A stretch of DNA of 64,000 bases from HKCCE3408 sp039183205 (GTDB lineage: Bacteria; Pseudomonadota; Alphaproteobacteria; Rhodobacterales; Rhodobacteraceae): assembly GCA_039183205.1 (NCBI GenBank), contig JBCDBR010000004.1, positions 92,065-156,064 of the forward strand, read 5' to 3'. The position numbers and the translations under genes were made by a program. This document shows, piece after piece, positions 26,000-34,654 of this stretch. The stretch's first letter is position 1. Every line of letters starts with the position of its first letter. The notes beneath the pieces are model-generated. The model had not been told where the DNA came from, ran no database searches, and saw only the letters and a program-made list of their open reading frames with translations.

Positions 26000-28540
26000 A
26001 TGCTGACAACGCCCGATTTTACGGAAATCACGTCGCGGGCCGATATCGCAACGGCCCGGCATGGTAATCGTGCCAAATGCCTGCAACGCTTGGTTCGGTT
26101 GCGCTTACCGGTGCCGCTGACGGTTGCGTTGTCGTTTGACACGGTGCGCGCGATCGCGGCGGGACGGATGCCGGATATGGCCGCGTTGATGGGTATTTTC
26201 GGCGAAGGACGGCTTGTCTCCGTGCGCTCCTCCAGCCAGACGGCCGATTGGGGCGGGCCGGGCACAATTCTCAATATCGGTATGAACGACGCGGTGACCG
26301 AACGTCTTGCCGAAACCCATGGCCGCGATGCAGCGGACCAGCTTTATCTCAACTTTATAAGGTCTTATGCTGTCGAGGTTTTGCGATTGGACGCCGATTT
26401 GTTCGATGGCACCATGACCCCACGGCTTGCCAAGGCCCATTTCGAAGACGAAATGGAAGAGCCGTTCCCGCAAGACCCGACCGTGCAATTGACCGAGGTT
26501 CTGCGGTCGATGGCGCGCGCATGGGAAGGCACGACCGCGCGGCTATTGCGCCAGGCGCAAGGGGCGCCCGAGGATGCAGGCCTTGGCCTGGTCGTACAAC
26601 GTATGGCCTTGGGCATCGGCGAGGGGCTCTCGGGCTCTGGCGTGGCACAATTTGTGTCGCCGGTGACCGGGGAGGCGCAGATCACTGGCCGGTACCTGCC
26701 GCAGGGCCAAGGACGCGCGGCGCTCAGCGAAGATAAGGCGCAGTTCATTGAAAGCGACCCAAGAGGCCCTGCGCTTGAGGATACGGCGCCGGAGATCACC
26801 CAAGCCCTGCGCGAGGCCGCCGCGCTCATGCGCACGCGCTTGCGCGAAGAGATGCAGATCGAATTCACGCTGATGAACGGTGCGCTGTCGATCCTGGATG
26901 CCGTCCGTTGCCCGCGATCTGCGCGCGCCGAAGTCGAGATCGCTGTTGCGATGGCCGAGGATGGCGTAATCTCCCGCGCCGACGCAATCAGCCGTATCCC
27001 GCCCTTCACGCTCAATCAGATGCTGCACCGCCAAGTGAGCCCCGATGCGAGCCGCGATGTCCTGACCCGCGGCATTGCGGCGGCTCCTGGGGCGGCGACC
27101 GGTCGGATCGTCTTTACCGCCGCCGCTGCGCAGGCCGCTGCGGCGCAGGACGAAGCATCGATCCTGGTCCGGCGGGAAACCAGCCCTGAGGATATTCGTG
27201 GGATGCATGCGGCCCATTCGATCCTGACCGAACGCGGCGGCACCACCAGTCATGCGGCCGTGATTGCCCGGGGTTTGGGCCTGCCTTGCGTGACCGGGGC
27301 GACGCATCTGCAAATCGATCAACGTAAGAAAACGCTGACCGTTCCGGGCCGCAAGGTCTTTCACGAAGGTGATATTATCACCGTCGATGGCTCCTCTGGC
27401 GACGTTCTGGTCGGCGCCCCGGACTTGATCGAGCCCGCGCTTGGGGGCGCATTTGCCAAGCTGATGGCCTGGGCGGATGACGCACGCGATATCGGCATCC
27501 GGTGTAATGCCGATACCAAGGAGGATGTCGATGCGGCGCTGCAATTCGGTGTCGATGGCATCGGCCTCTGCCGCACCGAACATATGTTTTTCGACCCGGT
27601 CCGCCTGACCGTTATGCGCGAGATGATCTTTGCCGAAGACGGGCAGGATCGGGAGGCCGCTTTGGCCCGGTTATTGCCGATGCAACGTGCTGATTTTGCG
27701 GAACTTTTGGCGTTGATGGGCGATAGGCCGGTCTGTATCCGCCTCTTCGACCCGCCGCTTCATGAGTTTCTGCCGGGCAATCGCGATGGCATCCGGGCCT
27801 TGGCTGAGGCCTTGGATATGCCGGTCAGTCAGATCAATGCGCGCATCGAGGCGTTACAGGAATTTAACCCGATGTTGGGCATGCGCGGCGTGCGGTTGGG
27901 CATCACCGAGCCTGAGATCTACGAAATGCAGGCGCGCGCGATCTTTGAGGCCACAATCGAAGTCGCCGGGGCGTCGCAACCTGTCGTTCCGGAGATCATG
28001 ATCCCCGTCGTCTCTGCGATGAAAGAGGTTGAATTGGTCAAAGCGCGGATCGATGCGGTGGCGTTGGCTGTGCGTTCAGAGACCGGCAAGGATTTTGACT
28101 ATAAGCTCGGCGTTATGGTTGAAACCCCGCGTGCGGCCCTGCGCGCGGCGGAAATTGCCGAACATTCGGCGTTTTTGTCCTTTGGGACCAACGATTTGAC
28201 ACAGATGACATATGGGCTCAGCCGCGATGATGCAGGGCGCTTTATGTCGGCCTATGTCAGCCAGGGGGTGTTCCACGAAGACCCGTTCCAGCGACTTGAT
28301 ACCGAAGGTGTGGGCGAATTGCTTTTGCTGGGGGCGGGGCGCGCGCGGCGGGAGCGCGCGGACATCACCTTGGCGATATGCGGTGAACATGGTGCGCATC
28401 CCGATGCCATCGCCTTTTCAAGAGAGGCCGGATTTCACTACATTTCCTGCTCGCCCTATCGGGTGCCGGTGGCGAAACTTGCCGCCGCTCAACTTGCTGT
28501 AAAGGGCGGCGCGGTTACAGATCCCGCCACGCTCGGCTAG
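26000..28540 (+). CDS. ppdK: Pyruvate phosphate dikinase-like protein
   Basis: PPDK interconverts pyruvate, ATP and phosphate with PEP, AMP and pyrophosphate. The 846-residue protein has a swivelling phosphohistidine domain (GGTTSHAAVIARG, His418), and a C-terminal PEP/pyruvate barrel with CRTEHMFF and CGEHGAHP (Cys794), all intact. The N-terminal nucleotide-grasp half is unusual: the GGKGANL loop reads HGNRAKC (21-27), and the LQTR position reads LDAVR (299-303), so expected ATP ligands are changed. It is also about 30-40 residues shorter than usual at the N-terminus. The ATG at 26000 has AAGGAG 7 nt upstream. It follows glyS with its own leader. PEP-side chemistry is likely; ATP use is uncertain. 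Confidence 0.85.
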   Translation: MLTTPDFTEITSRADIATARHGNRAKCLQRLVRLRLPVPLTVALSFDTVRAIAAGRMPDMAALMGIFGEGRLVSVRSSSQTADWGGPGTILNIGMNDAVTERLAETHGRDAADQLYLNFIRSYAVEVLRLDADLFDGTMTPRLAKAHFEDEMEEPFPQDPTVQLTEVLRSMARAWEGTTARLLRQAQGAPEDAGLGLVVQRMALGIGEGLSGSGVAQFVSPVTGEAQITGRYLPQGQGRAALSEDKAQFIESDPRGPALEDTAPEITQALREAAALMRTRLREEMQIEFTLMNGALSILDAVRCPRSARAEVEIAVAMAEDGVISRADAISRIPPFTLNQMLHRQVSPDASRDVLTRGIAAAPGAATGRIVFTAAAAQAAAAQDEASILVRRETSPEDIRGMHAAHSILTERGGTTSHAAVIARGLGLPCVTGATHLQIDQRKKTLTVPGRKVFHEGDIITVDGSSGDVLVGAPDLIEPALGGAFAKLMAWADDARDIGIRCNADTKEDVDAALQFGVDGIGLCRTEHMFFDPVRLTVMREMIFAEDGQDREAALARLLPMQRADFAELLALMGDRPVCIRLFDPPLHEFLPGNRDGIRALAEALDMPVSQINARIEALQEFNPMLGMRGVRLGITEPEIYEMQARAIFEATIEVAGASQPVVPEIMIPVVSAMKEVELVKARIDAVALAVRSETGKDFDYKLGVMVETPRAALRAAEIAEHSAFLSFGTNDLTQMTYGLSRDDAGRFMSAYVSQGVFHEDPFQRLDTEGVGELLLLGAGRARRERADITLAICGEHGAHPDAIAFSREAGFHYISCSPYRVPVAKLAAAQLAVKGGAVTDPATLG

Positions 28541-28611
28541 TCCGAATCTTCTGAAATTCACCAATTGCGGCCCCTAGGTCTTGGGGTGCAGGCCTAGCCG
28601 TATGCGAGATC

Positions 28612-29376
28612 ATGGATCGATTTGTTCTGAAACTATCCCGCGGTTATCCCCAAAGGATCGATTTGTGTGTGAATCGCGCAGTGGGGGCTGCAACGTATAT
28701 GGGTGGCACGTGTCTTGGGGCATTTGTCGCATGTCTTGGGGTGATGTTTGCCGCGCTCGCCATGCCGGTCGCTGCGCAGGTCACCGCAAGCTCTGCGACC
28801 GATCCCACCGGGGGGATCGACTTTAGACTTTCAGGGTTGATGGGCGTGGAGCATGCCGCAACCCAAGATCTGAGCTATACGCAATTGCAGCGCCTTGGCA
28901 GTACCTTTGTTCCGTCCGCGCGCGGCGATGAACTTGCCCTGCCGAGCGCGCAAGATTTGGATGCGCGGCCCGCGCTTCGCGGCGCTGAGGCGTGGGAATG
29001 CTTGACCCAGGCGCTTTATTTCGAAGCGCGCGGTGAGACCGTCGAAGGTCAATTCGCCGTGGCAGAGGTCATTTTGAACCGCGTCGATGACCCACGATAT
29101 CCAGCGACCGTGTGCGACGTGATTAACGAAGGGACGGGGCGGCGCTATGCTTGCCAATTCACCTATACCTGTGACGGGCGTGCCGAAACCGTTGACGATA
29201 TCGTGTTATGGAACCGGATGGGGCATATCGCGCAGATGATGCTGGACGGTCATCCGCGCCGCCTGACCGATGGCGCCACGCATTACCATGCCAATTGGGT
29301 CAATCCACGATGGGCACAGACCTTTCCACAGACAGCCGAAATCGGCGTCCATCTTTTTTATCGCAGGCCACTTTAG
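28612..29376 (+). CDS. Cell wall hydrolase, SleB/CwlJ type
   Basis: A protein of up to 254 residues with an N-terminal hydrophobic export segment (about 30-55) and a C-terminal Hydrolase_2 domain (about 125-250). The domain shows ECLTQALYFEARGE with the catalytic Glu, AEVILNRVDDPRYPATVCDV, CQFTYTCDG and ATHYHANWVNPRW, as in spore-cortex and alphaproteobacterial lytic enzymes acting on peptidoglycan. The start is uncertain: ATG at 28612 or ATG at 28699, which begins directly at the signal peptide (MGGTCLGAFVACLG). It stands alone between ppdK and folB. Confidence 0.87.
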   Translation: MDRFVLKLSRGYPQRIDLCVNRAVGAATYMGGTCLGAFVACLGVMFAALAMPVAAQVTASSATDPTGGIDFRLSGLMGVEHAATQDLSYTQLQRLGSTFVPSARGDELALPSAQDLDARPALRGAEAWECLTQALYFEARGETVEGQFAVAEVILNRVDDPRYPATVCDVINEGTGRRYACQFTYTCDGRAETVDDIVLWNRMGHIAQMMLDGHPRRLTDGATHYHANWVNPRWAQTFPQTAEIGVHLFYRRPL

Positions 29377-29442
29377 AGGATTGCACGCGGAGATGTCGGC
29401 CGCTACCTCGGCGCGCAGGGCGTTTCCATCAGGGGTCGTGCG

Positions 29443-30291
29443 ATGACCGACGAAACCGCGCAAGCTTTTGACCATCCGGTGGCGCGTGCCGCGGCGATGG
29501 CGGGACCCGACCCGTTGGACCGGATTATGCTGCGCGATCATTTGCGCGAGGTCGAGATCGGGGCGTTCCAAGTCGAACGCGGCCAAACGCAACGGGTGAA
29601 ATTCAATCTCGTGGTTGAAGTTCAGGCCGCGGCCAGGTCTGAGACCGATGATGTCGATCGCATATTGTCCTACGACACGTTGGTCGAAGCGATCGACATC
29701 GAATTGGCCGCTGAGCGGTTGAATTTATTGGAAACATTGGCCGCGCGCATTGCTGAACGCGTGCTGTCCCATCCGCTGGCGGCGCGCTGCTTTGTCCGGA
29801 TCGAAAAACTCGACCGTGGTCCCTTTGCTTTGGGCGTCGAAATTGTGCGTAGCGCGACGGAAACCGGCCCGCTGCGTGTATTGCCCGCTGAAAGCGCGCC
29901 GCCATCGGTCTTTTTCCTGACCAACGCAGCCATCGCGCGAAAGGATTTGGGCGCCCTTTTGGATCAGATGCCGACACCTGCAATTTTATGCGTCGGCCCG
30001 GCCGATTGTCCGGCGCCCACAGCCGTCCATCCCATGGCGCAGCGGCGCGTGGATTTCCTAGCGATCGAACAAAATGCTTGGGTGTTGGCGGGCCGCGATC
30101 CGCGCTGCGTGGTTGTGGCCAGCCGGACCGAGCTCGATTGGGCAATCAAACAAGGCCAGATCAGCGTCTGGGCGCCCTCGAAGATCGTGCTTGATGCGGT
30201 CGATGCCCCGCCCAACGAGCATCCCTTGGCGCTGGCGCAATGGCTGGCGCGCGCCTTTGATGCCGGCGCCCCAGAGACGATCGACGGCTAA
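29443..30291 (+). CDS. folB: Dihydroneopterin aldolase with C-terminal extension
   Basis: FolB cleaves dihydroneopterin to 6-hydroxymethyl-dihydropterin in folate synthesis. Residues about 27-137 form the FolB fold with EVEIGAFQVERGQTQ, ILSYDTLVEAI, RLNLLETLAARIAERV and the lysine in RIEKLDRGPFALGVEI (Lys122). Canonical FolB is about 120 residues, whereas this protein has 282. The extra 145 C-terminal residues look like a folded alpha/beta domain (SVFFLTNAAIARKDLGALLD, ILCVGPADC, CVVVASRTELDWAIKQG) that I cannot assign. It lies two genes before folP; folK is not in the window. Confidence 0.88.
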   Translation: MTDETAQAFDHPVARAAAMAGPDPLDRIMLRDHLREVEIGAFQVERGQTQRVKFNLVVEVQAAARSETDDVDRILSYDTLVEAIDIELAAERLNLLETLAARIAERVLSHPLAARCFVRIEKLDRGPFALGVEIVRSATETGPLRVLPAESAPPSVFFLTNAAIARKDLGALLDQMPTPAILCVGPADCPAPTAVHPMAQRRVDFLAIEQNAWVLAGRDPRCVVVASRTELDWAIKQGQISVWAPSKIVLDAVDAPPNEHPLALAQWLARAFDAGAPETIDG

Positions 30292-30812
30292 AGCGCCAGA
30301 CGCAATTCGCGCATCGGTCCGCCGCCGATGGAATGCAATCCCGCATCGCGAAATCCGGCCTTTTCCATCACGCGTATCGAGGCGATATTGCTGGGCCGGA
30401 CCAGCCCATAGACCTCATCGGAGCCCAAATCGTCCCGCGCAAAATCGACCGCGGCACGGACAAACTCGCTGGCCAAACCTTGGCCCCACATCTCAGGCAA
30501 CAGATGGTAGGACAGGTTCAATCCCAAAAACCCGTCCTTAACCGTCAGGCCGCCAAGGCCAACGGGCTGGCCGGCATGAACCAAGGACCAGCGGCCAAAT
30601 CCGTGGCGCTGCCAATGGGCCATGTCGGTGTCCAAGGCGCGGCCGGCAGCCTCGGGCGTCACCGGCTGCGCGCCGGGACGATGTGCAACGGTTTCGGGAC
30701 GTCCGAACAAATCGGCATAAAACCCTCCGTCCTCGGACCGGACGGGGTGGCAATTCAGCCGAAGAGTTCCAAACGTTGATGAGCGGAGGCGGTCTGGGGC
30801 GCTGTGCTTCAT
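30288..30812 (-). CDS. GNAT family N-acetyltransferase
   Basis: A 174-residue acetyltransferase of the RimJ/RimL group. It has LRLNCHPVRSEDGGFYADLF at the start, GQPVGLGGLTVKDGFLGLNLSY in the middle, the acetyl-CoA-binding segment EMWGQGLASEFVRAAVDFA, and the typical end VRPSNIASIRVMEKAGF. The substrate is not predictable; related proteins acetylate ribosomal-protein N-termini or small amines. It converges with folB (4-nt overlap of stops). Confidence 0.88.
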   Translation of the reverse strand: MKHSAPDRLRSSTFGTLRLNCHPVRSEDGGFYADLFGRPETVAHRPGAQPVTPEAAGRALDTDMAHWQRHGFGRWSLVHAGQPVGLGGLTVKDGFLGLNLSYHLLPEMWGQGLASEFVRAAVDFARDDLGSDEVYGLVRPSNIASIRVMEKAGFRDAGLHSIGGGPMRELRLAL

Positions 30813-30936
30813 GTCACAAGTTGATCACGCGAATGTGGCTCAGAGCAAGACTGCCGTTGCAGCATTGCGGGCTGCTGCATTGCGGCAATGTGGACGCGCG
30901 GTTGCTGCGCGCGGGTCAGCGCTATAGGGCAAAGGG

Positions 30937-31956
30937 ATGCATACGTATTACAGACCTATCCCAATCCTCGATCCAGCGCCCATGGATTCTGCGCTGCGGC
31001 TGGCGGGGGGGTGGTGCGTGTTTAACCAAATTGAATGCCTCACACGGGATGCGCCGCCCCGAATCATCGACGCGCGCGACGCGCCAGACGGTGTGATCGA
31101 CAAGCTGACAGCGCGGCGCCCGCCGATTGCGGGCCTCACATGGGACCGGCCGCGCGTGATGGGCATCCTCAATGCGACACCCGACAGCTTTTCCGATGGC
31201 GGCGCCTATGCCGATGCCGATGCTGCGATTGCGCGCGCGTGGAATATGCAGCATAGCGGGGCCGATATCCTGGATATCGGCGGCGAAAGCACCCGGCCGG
31301 GCGCACAGGAGGTTCCAAGCGCGACGGAGCAGGCGCGCGTCGTCCCGCTGATTGAGGCATTGCGCCGCGCGGGGCTGACATTGCCACTGTCAATTGACAC
31401 ACGGAAGGCCGATGTCGCCGCTGCTGCGCTGAATGCTGGTGCCGATATCATCAACGATGTCAGCGGGTTGCGGTTTGATCCTCATCTTGCAGGATTGGCC
31501 GCGGATCGCGGCGCGCCCGTTGTGCTGATGCATTCTGTCGAAACGCCGGCCACGATGCAAAGCGCGGCGCGATACGACGATGTCTTGCTCGATGTCTACG
31601 ACGCGCTCAGCCAGGCGCTCGATCAGGCCGCGGCCGCCGGCATCCCGCGGGGCGCGCTTTTGATCGATCCCGGCATCGGATTTGGCAAGACCGACGCCCA
31701 CAACACCGCGCTTTTGGCGCGGCTCAGCCTCTTGCATATGCTGGGCGCTCCGCTCCTGTTGGGCGTGTCGCGCAAAGGGTTTATCGGGCGGATTGCCGAT
31801 ATTCCGCATGCGCCGGACCGCGACGCGGCATCGGCGGCTCTTGGCCTATGGGCGATCTCTCAGGGGGTGCAGGTTCTGCGTGTTCACGATATACTTGTCC
31901 ACAAGCAGATGATCGCGCTCTGGCAGAGAATTGGCGCGACCGGGCATGAGGAGTGA
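30937..31956 (+). CDS. folP: Dihydropteroate synthase
   Basis: FolP condenses p-aminobenzoate with the pterin pyrophosphate; it is the sulfonamide target. The core TIM barrel has MGILNATPDSFSDGG, DIGGESTRPGA, SIDTRKADVA, INDVSGLRFDP, LIDPGIGFGKT and GVSRKGFIG. The 339-residue protein carries about 60 extra residues before the first barrel strand, common in this order. The start at 30937 is the first ATG after a weak AAAGGG; a downstream start cannot be excluded. It is 3 nt upstream of glmM. Confidence 0.95.
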   Translation: MHTYYRPIPILDPAPMDSALRLAGGWCVFNQIECLTRDAPPRIIDARDAPDGVIDKLTARRPPIAGLTWDRPRVMGILNATPDSFSDGGAYADADAAIARAWNMQHSGADILDIGGESTRPGAQEVPSATEQARVVPLIEALRRAGLTLPLSIDTRKADVAAAALNAGADIINDVSGLRFDPHLAGLAADRGAPVVLMHSVETPATMQSAARYDDVLLDVYDALSQALDQAAAAGIPRGALLIDPGIGFGKTDAHNTALLARLSLLHMLGAPLLLGVSRKGFIGRIADIPHAPDRDAASAALGLWAISQGVQVLRVHDILVHKQMIALWQRIGATGHEE

Positions 31957-31959
31957 GCG

Positions 31960-33303
31960 ATGGCACGCCAGCTTTTTGGCACCGATGGCATACGCGGACG
32001 GGCCAATTCCAAAGAAATGAGCGCGGACGTCGCGTTGCGTTTGGGCGCGGCGGCCGGTCGGTATTTTCGCCGTGATCGCCGCACCAGCCATCGGGTTGTG
32101 ATCGGCAAGGATACGCGATTGTCGGGCTACATGATCGAAACCGCGATGACGGCCGGGTTCACATCGACGGGCATGAATGTCCTGTTGCTGGGGCCGGTGC
32201 CAACGCCCGCAGTCGGGATGTTGACCCGATCGATGCGCGCCGATGTCGGCGTGATGATCTCAGCCAGCCACAACCCCGCGACGGACAATGGCATCAAGCT
32301 CTTTGGACCGGACGGCTTTAAACTCTCTGATGAGGCCGAGGCGGAAATCGAAGCATTGATGATGGGCAGGATCGAGCCCGCGCGCGCGGAAAACATCGGC
32401 CGCGCCAAGCGGATCGATGATGGCCGTTTTCGCTATGTGGAGCGGGTGAAATCCACGTTTCCTCAGGGCCTTACGCTGGACGGGATGAAGGTCGTGGTCG
32501 ATTGCGCCAACGGGGCTGCGCATCGCGCCGCGCCCGAGGTTTTGTGGGAATTGGGCGCAGAGGTCATTCCTGTCGGCATCTCGCCCAACGGTCACAATAT
32601 CAATCTTGGCGTCGGCTCGACCGCGCCAGAAACGGCCGCCAAGCGCATTTTGGACACCGGCGCCGATGTCGGTATTTGCCTCGACGGCGATGCCGACCGG
32701 GTCATTGTGATCGATGAAAACGGCATGGTGACCGATGGCGATCAGATCATGGCGCTCTTTGCCGATCGTTGGGCGCAGGACGGCCGGTTGAAGCACCAGA
32801 CACTTGCGGCAACGGTTATGTCCAATCTGGGTCTGGAGCGGTTTCTGAGCGACCGCCAAATCGAGCTTTTTCGCACCCCGGTGGGCGATAGATACGTAGT
32901 CGAGGCCATGCGCGCGCAAGGTCTCAACCTCGGCGGCGAGCAATCCGGACATATCGTAATGACCGATTTTGCCACCACCGGCGATGGTTTGATTGCCGGG
33001 CTACAATTTGTGGCCGAAATGGTGCGCACCGGCAAAGCGGCCAGCGATCTGGGGCGGAACTTCGAGAAAGTGCCGCAGCTTTTGCGCAATGTGCGCTTCG
33101 GTAGCGGATCGGACCCGCTGAACTTGCCAGGTGTGCGCGCGGCCATCAGTGCGGGCGAGCAAAGGTTGGGCGAGGATGGACGGCTTTTGATCCGGAAATC
33201 CGGCACCGAACCCTTGATCCGTGTCATGGCAGAGGCCGAGGACGAAACGCTCATGACCGATGTGGTCAACGAAATCGTTTGCGCGGTCGAGGCAGGAAGC
33301 TAA
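31960..33303 (+). CDS. glmM: Phosphoglucosamine mutase
   Basis: GlmM converts glucosamine-6-phosphate to glucosamine-1-phosphate for UDP-GlcNAc. The 447-residue protein starts RQLFGTDGIRGRAN, has the phosphoserine loop MISASHNPATDNGIK, the metal loop CLDGDADR, the sugar-binding GGEQSGH and the phosphate-binding RKSGTEPLIRVM. The folP-glmM pair is widely conserved. Its last codons overlap the convergent guanine deaminase by 4 nt. Confidence 0.97.
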   Translation: MARQLFGTDGIRGRANSKEMSADVALRLGAAAGRYFRRDRRTSHRVVIGKDTRLSGYMIETAMTAGFTSTGMNVLLLGPVPTPAVGMLTRSMRADVGVMISASHNPATDNGIKLFGPDGFKLSDEAEAEIEALMMGRIEPARAENIGRAKRIDDGRFRYVERVKSTFPQGLTLDGMKVVVDCANGAAHRAAPEVLWELGAEVIPVGISPNGHNINLGVGSTAPETAAKRILDTGADVGICLDGDADRVIVIDENGMVTDGDQIMALFADRWAQDGRLKHQTLAATVMSNLGLERFLSDRQIELFRTPVGDRYVVEAMRAQGLNLGGEQSGHIVMTDFATTGDGLIAGLQFVAEMVRTGKAASDLGRNFEKVPQLLRNVRFGSGSDPLNLPGVRAAISAGEQRLGEDGRLLIRKSGTEPLIRVMAEAEDETLMTDVVNEIVCAVEAGS

Positions 33304-34577
33304 CGCGCCACGACCGGATTGCCGGCAATGTAAACTGCGGAAACCGCACGGTCATCGCCCATCATGATGGTCGGAAAGAGCGCCTGCCAGATATCGTCGG
33401 CCTGGGCGCTGGCCTGAGCGATCGCGGCGGTTGATGACAGCGACAGGACCGTCAAATCCGCCACGCAGCCGGCTGCGAGCCGGCCGATATGGGGCGCGCG
33501 CAATGCGTCAGCTGACCCGGTCGTGGCAAGCCAGATCAGCTCTGACGGGTGCAGCGCGCGTCCGCGCAGTTGGGCAATTTCATAGGCCGATGCCATCGTC
33601 CTGAGCATGGAAAAATTCGACCCGCCGCCGGTATCGGTGGCCAGGCCTACGCGCAGCTTGGCGGCAAGGCCCATATCGAAAAGGCCCGAGCCAATAAACG
33701 CGTTCGATGTCGGGCAATGGACCACGGCGGCGCCGACCTCGCGCAATCGGTCGATCTCACGTGGCTCCAGATGTATGGCATGGCCGTAAAGCCCGTTCTG
33801 CCCCAAAAGCCCGTGCATCTCATACGTATCGAGATAATCACGGGCGGTGGGAAAGAGCGATTTGACCCAGGCAATTTCGTCGGTTTGTTCGCTGATATGG
33901 GTCTGCATCAAGCAATCGGGATATTCGGCCCAAAGCGCGCCCATCGCCGACAATTGAGCGGGGCTTGAGGTGGGTGAGAACCGGGGCGTAATCACGTAGG
34001 AGGCGCGCCCTTGCCCATGCCATGTTTCCAGCAACGCTTTGCTGTCGTCATAACCTGATTGGGCACTGTCGCATAGCGCCTCAGGCGCGTTGCGGTCCAT
34101 GCATGTCTTGCCCGCCCAAACCGCCATATTGCGCTGTTTTGCGGCCTCGAAAAACGCTGTGACGCTGTGAGAATGACTGGTGCAATAGCTGGCCACGCTC
34201 GTGGTGCCATGGCGCAGCAAGAGGTCAAGGTAACGGGCGGCAATTTCAGCGGCGTAGTCGGGATCGGCAAAGCGCATTTCTTCGGGAAATGTGTAGGTAT
34301 TCAGCCAATCGATCAGACGCTTCCCCCAAGACGCGATCATCGCGGTTTGCGGATAATGGGCATGGGCATCGACAAAGCCGGGCAATATCAGATCGCGGCC
34401 ATGATCGATGCGCGTGACGCCTCGGGGCAGATCGATCTGATCGACCGGGCCTGCCGCGTGGATTTGGCCATCGGCAATGAGCACGCCACCCTGGCGCTCA
34501 TGGCGCATCGCCCCAGGTCCCTCGATCAGCGGGTTGCCCTCGGCCATCACTATTTGGCCCGTCAAAAGCGTCGCCAT
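33300..34577 (-). CDS. guaD: Guanine deaminase
   Basis: GuaD deaminates guanine to xanthine. The 425-residue amidohydrolase has the zinc motif PGFVDAHAHYPQ near residue 68, TSVASYCTSHSHS, CMDRNAPEAL, a zinc His in QTHISEQTDEI, GHAIHL and the GLATDTGGGSNFSML catalytic-Asp region, all characteristic of guanine deaminase rather than other amidohydrolases. It is convergent with glmM and divergent from mgtE. No xanthine dehydrogenase genes are adjacent. Confidence 0.94.
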   Translation of the reverse strand: MATLLTGQIVMAEGNPLIEGPGAMRHERQGGVLIADGQIHAAGPVDQIDLPRGVTRIDHGRDLILPGFVDAHAHYPQTAMIASWGKRLIDWLNTYTFPEEMRFADPDYAAEIAARYLDLLLRHGTTSVASYCTSHSHSVTAFFEAAKQRNMAVWAGKTCMDRNAPEALCDSAQSGYDDSKALLETWHGQGRASYVITPRFSPTSSPAQLSAMGALWAEYPDCLMQTHISEQTDEIAWVKSLFPTARDYLDTYEMHGLLGQNGLYGHAIHLEPREIDRLREVGAAVVHCPTSNAFIGSGLFDMGLAAKLRVGLATDTGGGSNFSMLRTMASAYEIAQLRGRALHPSELIWLATTGSADALRAPHIGRLAAGCVADLTVLSLSSTAAIAQASAQADDIWQALFPTIMMGDDRAVSAVYIAGNPVVAR

Positions 34578-34654
34578 TCCATCCCCTTTTCATGCGCCCG
34601 TCGGCCTGTCATACCGCCCCGGGAAGCCGCCGTTAAGCCCATTGAGGAACAGCC

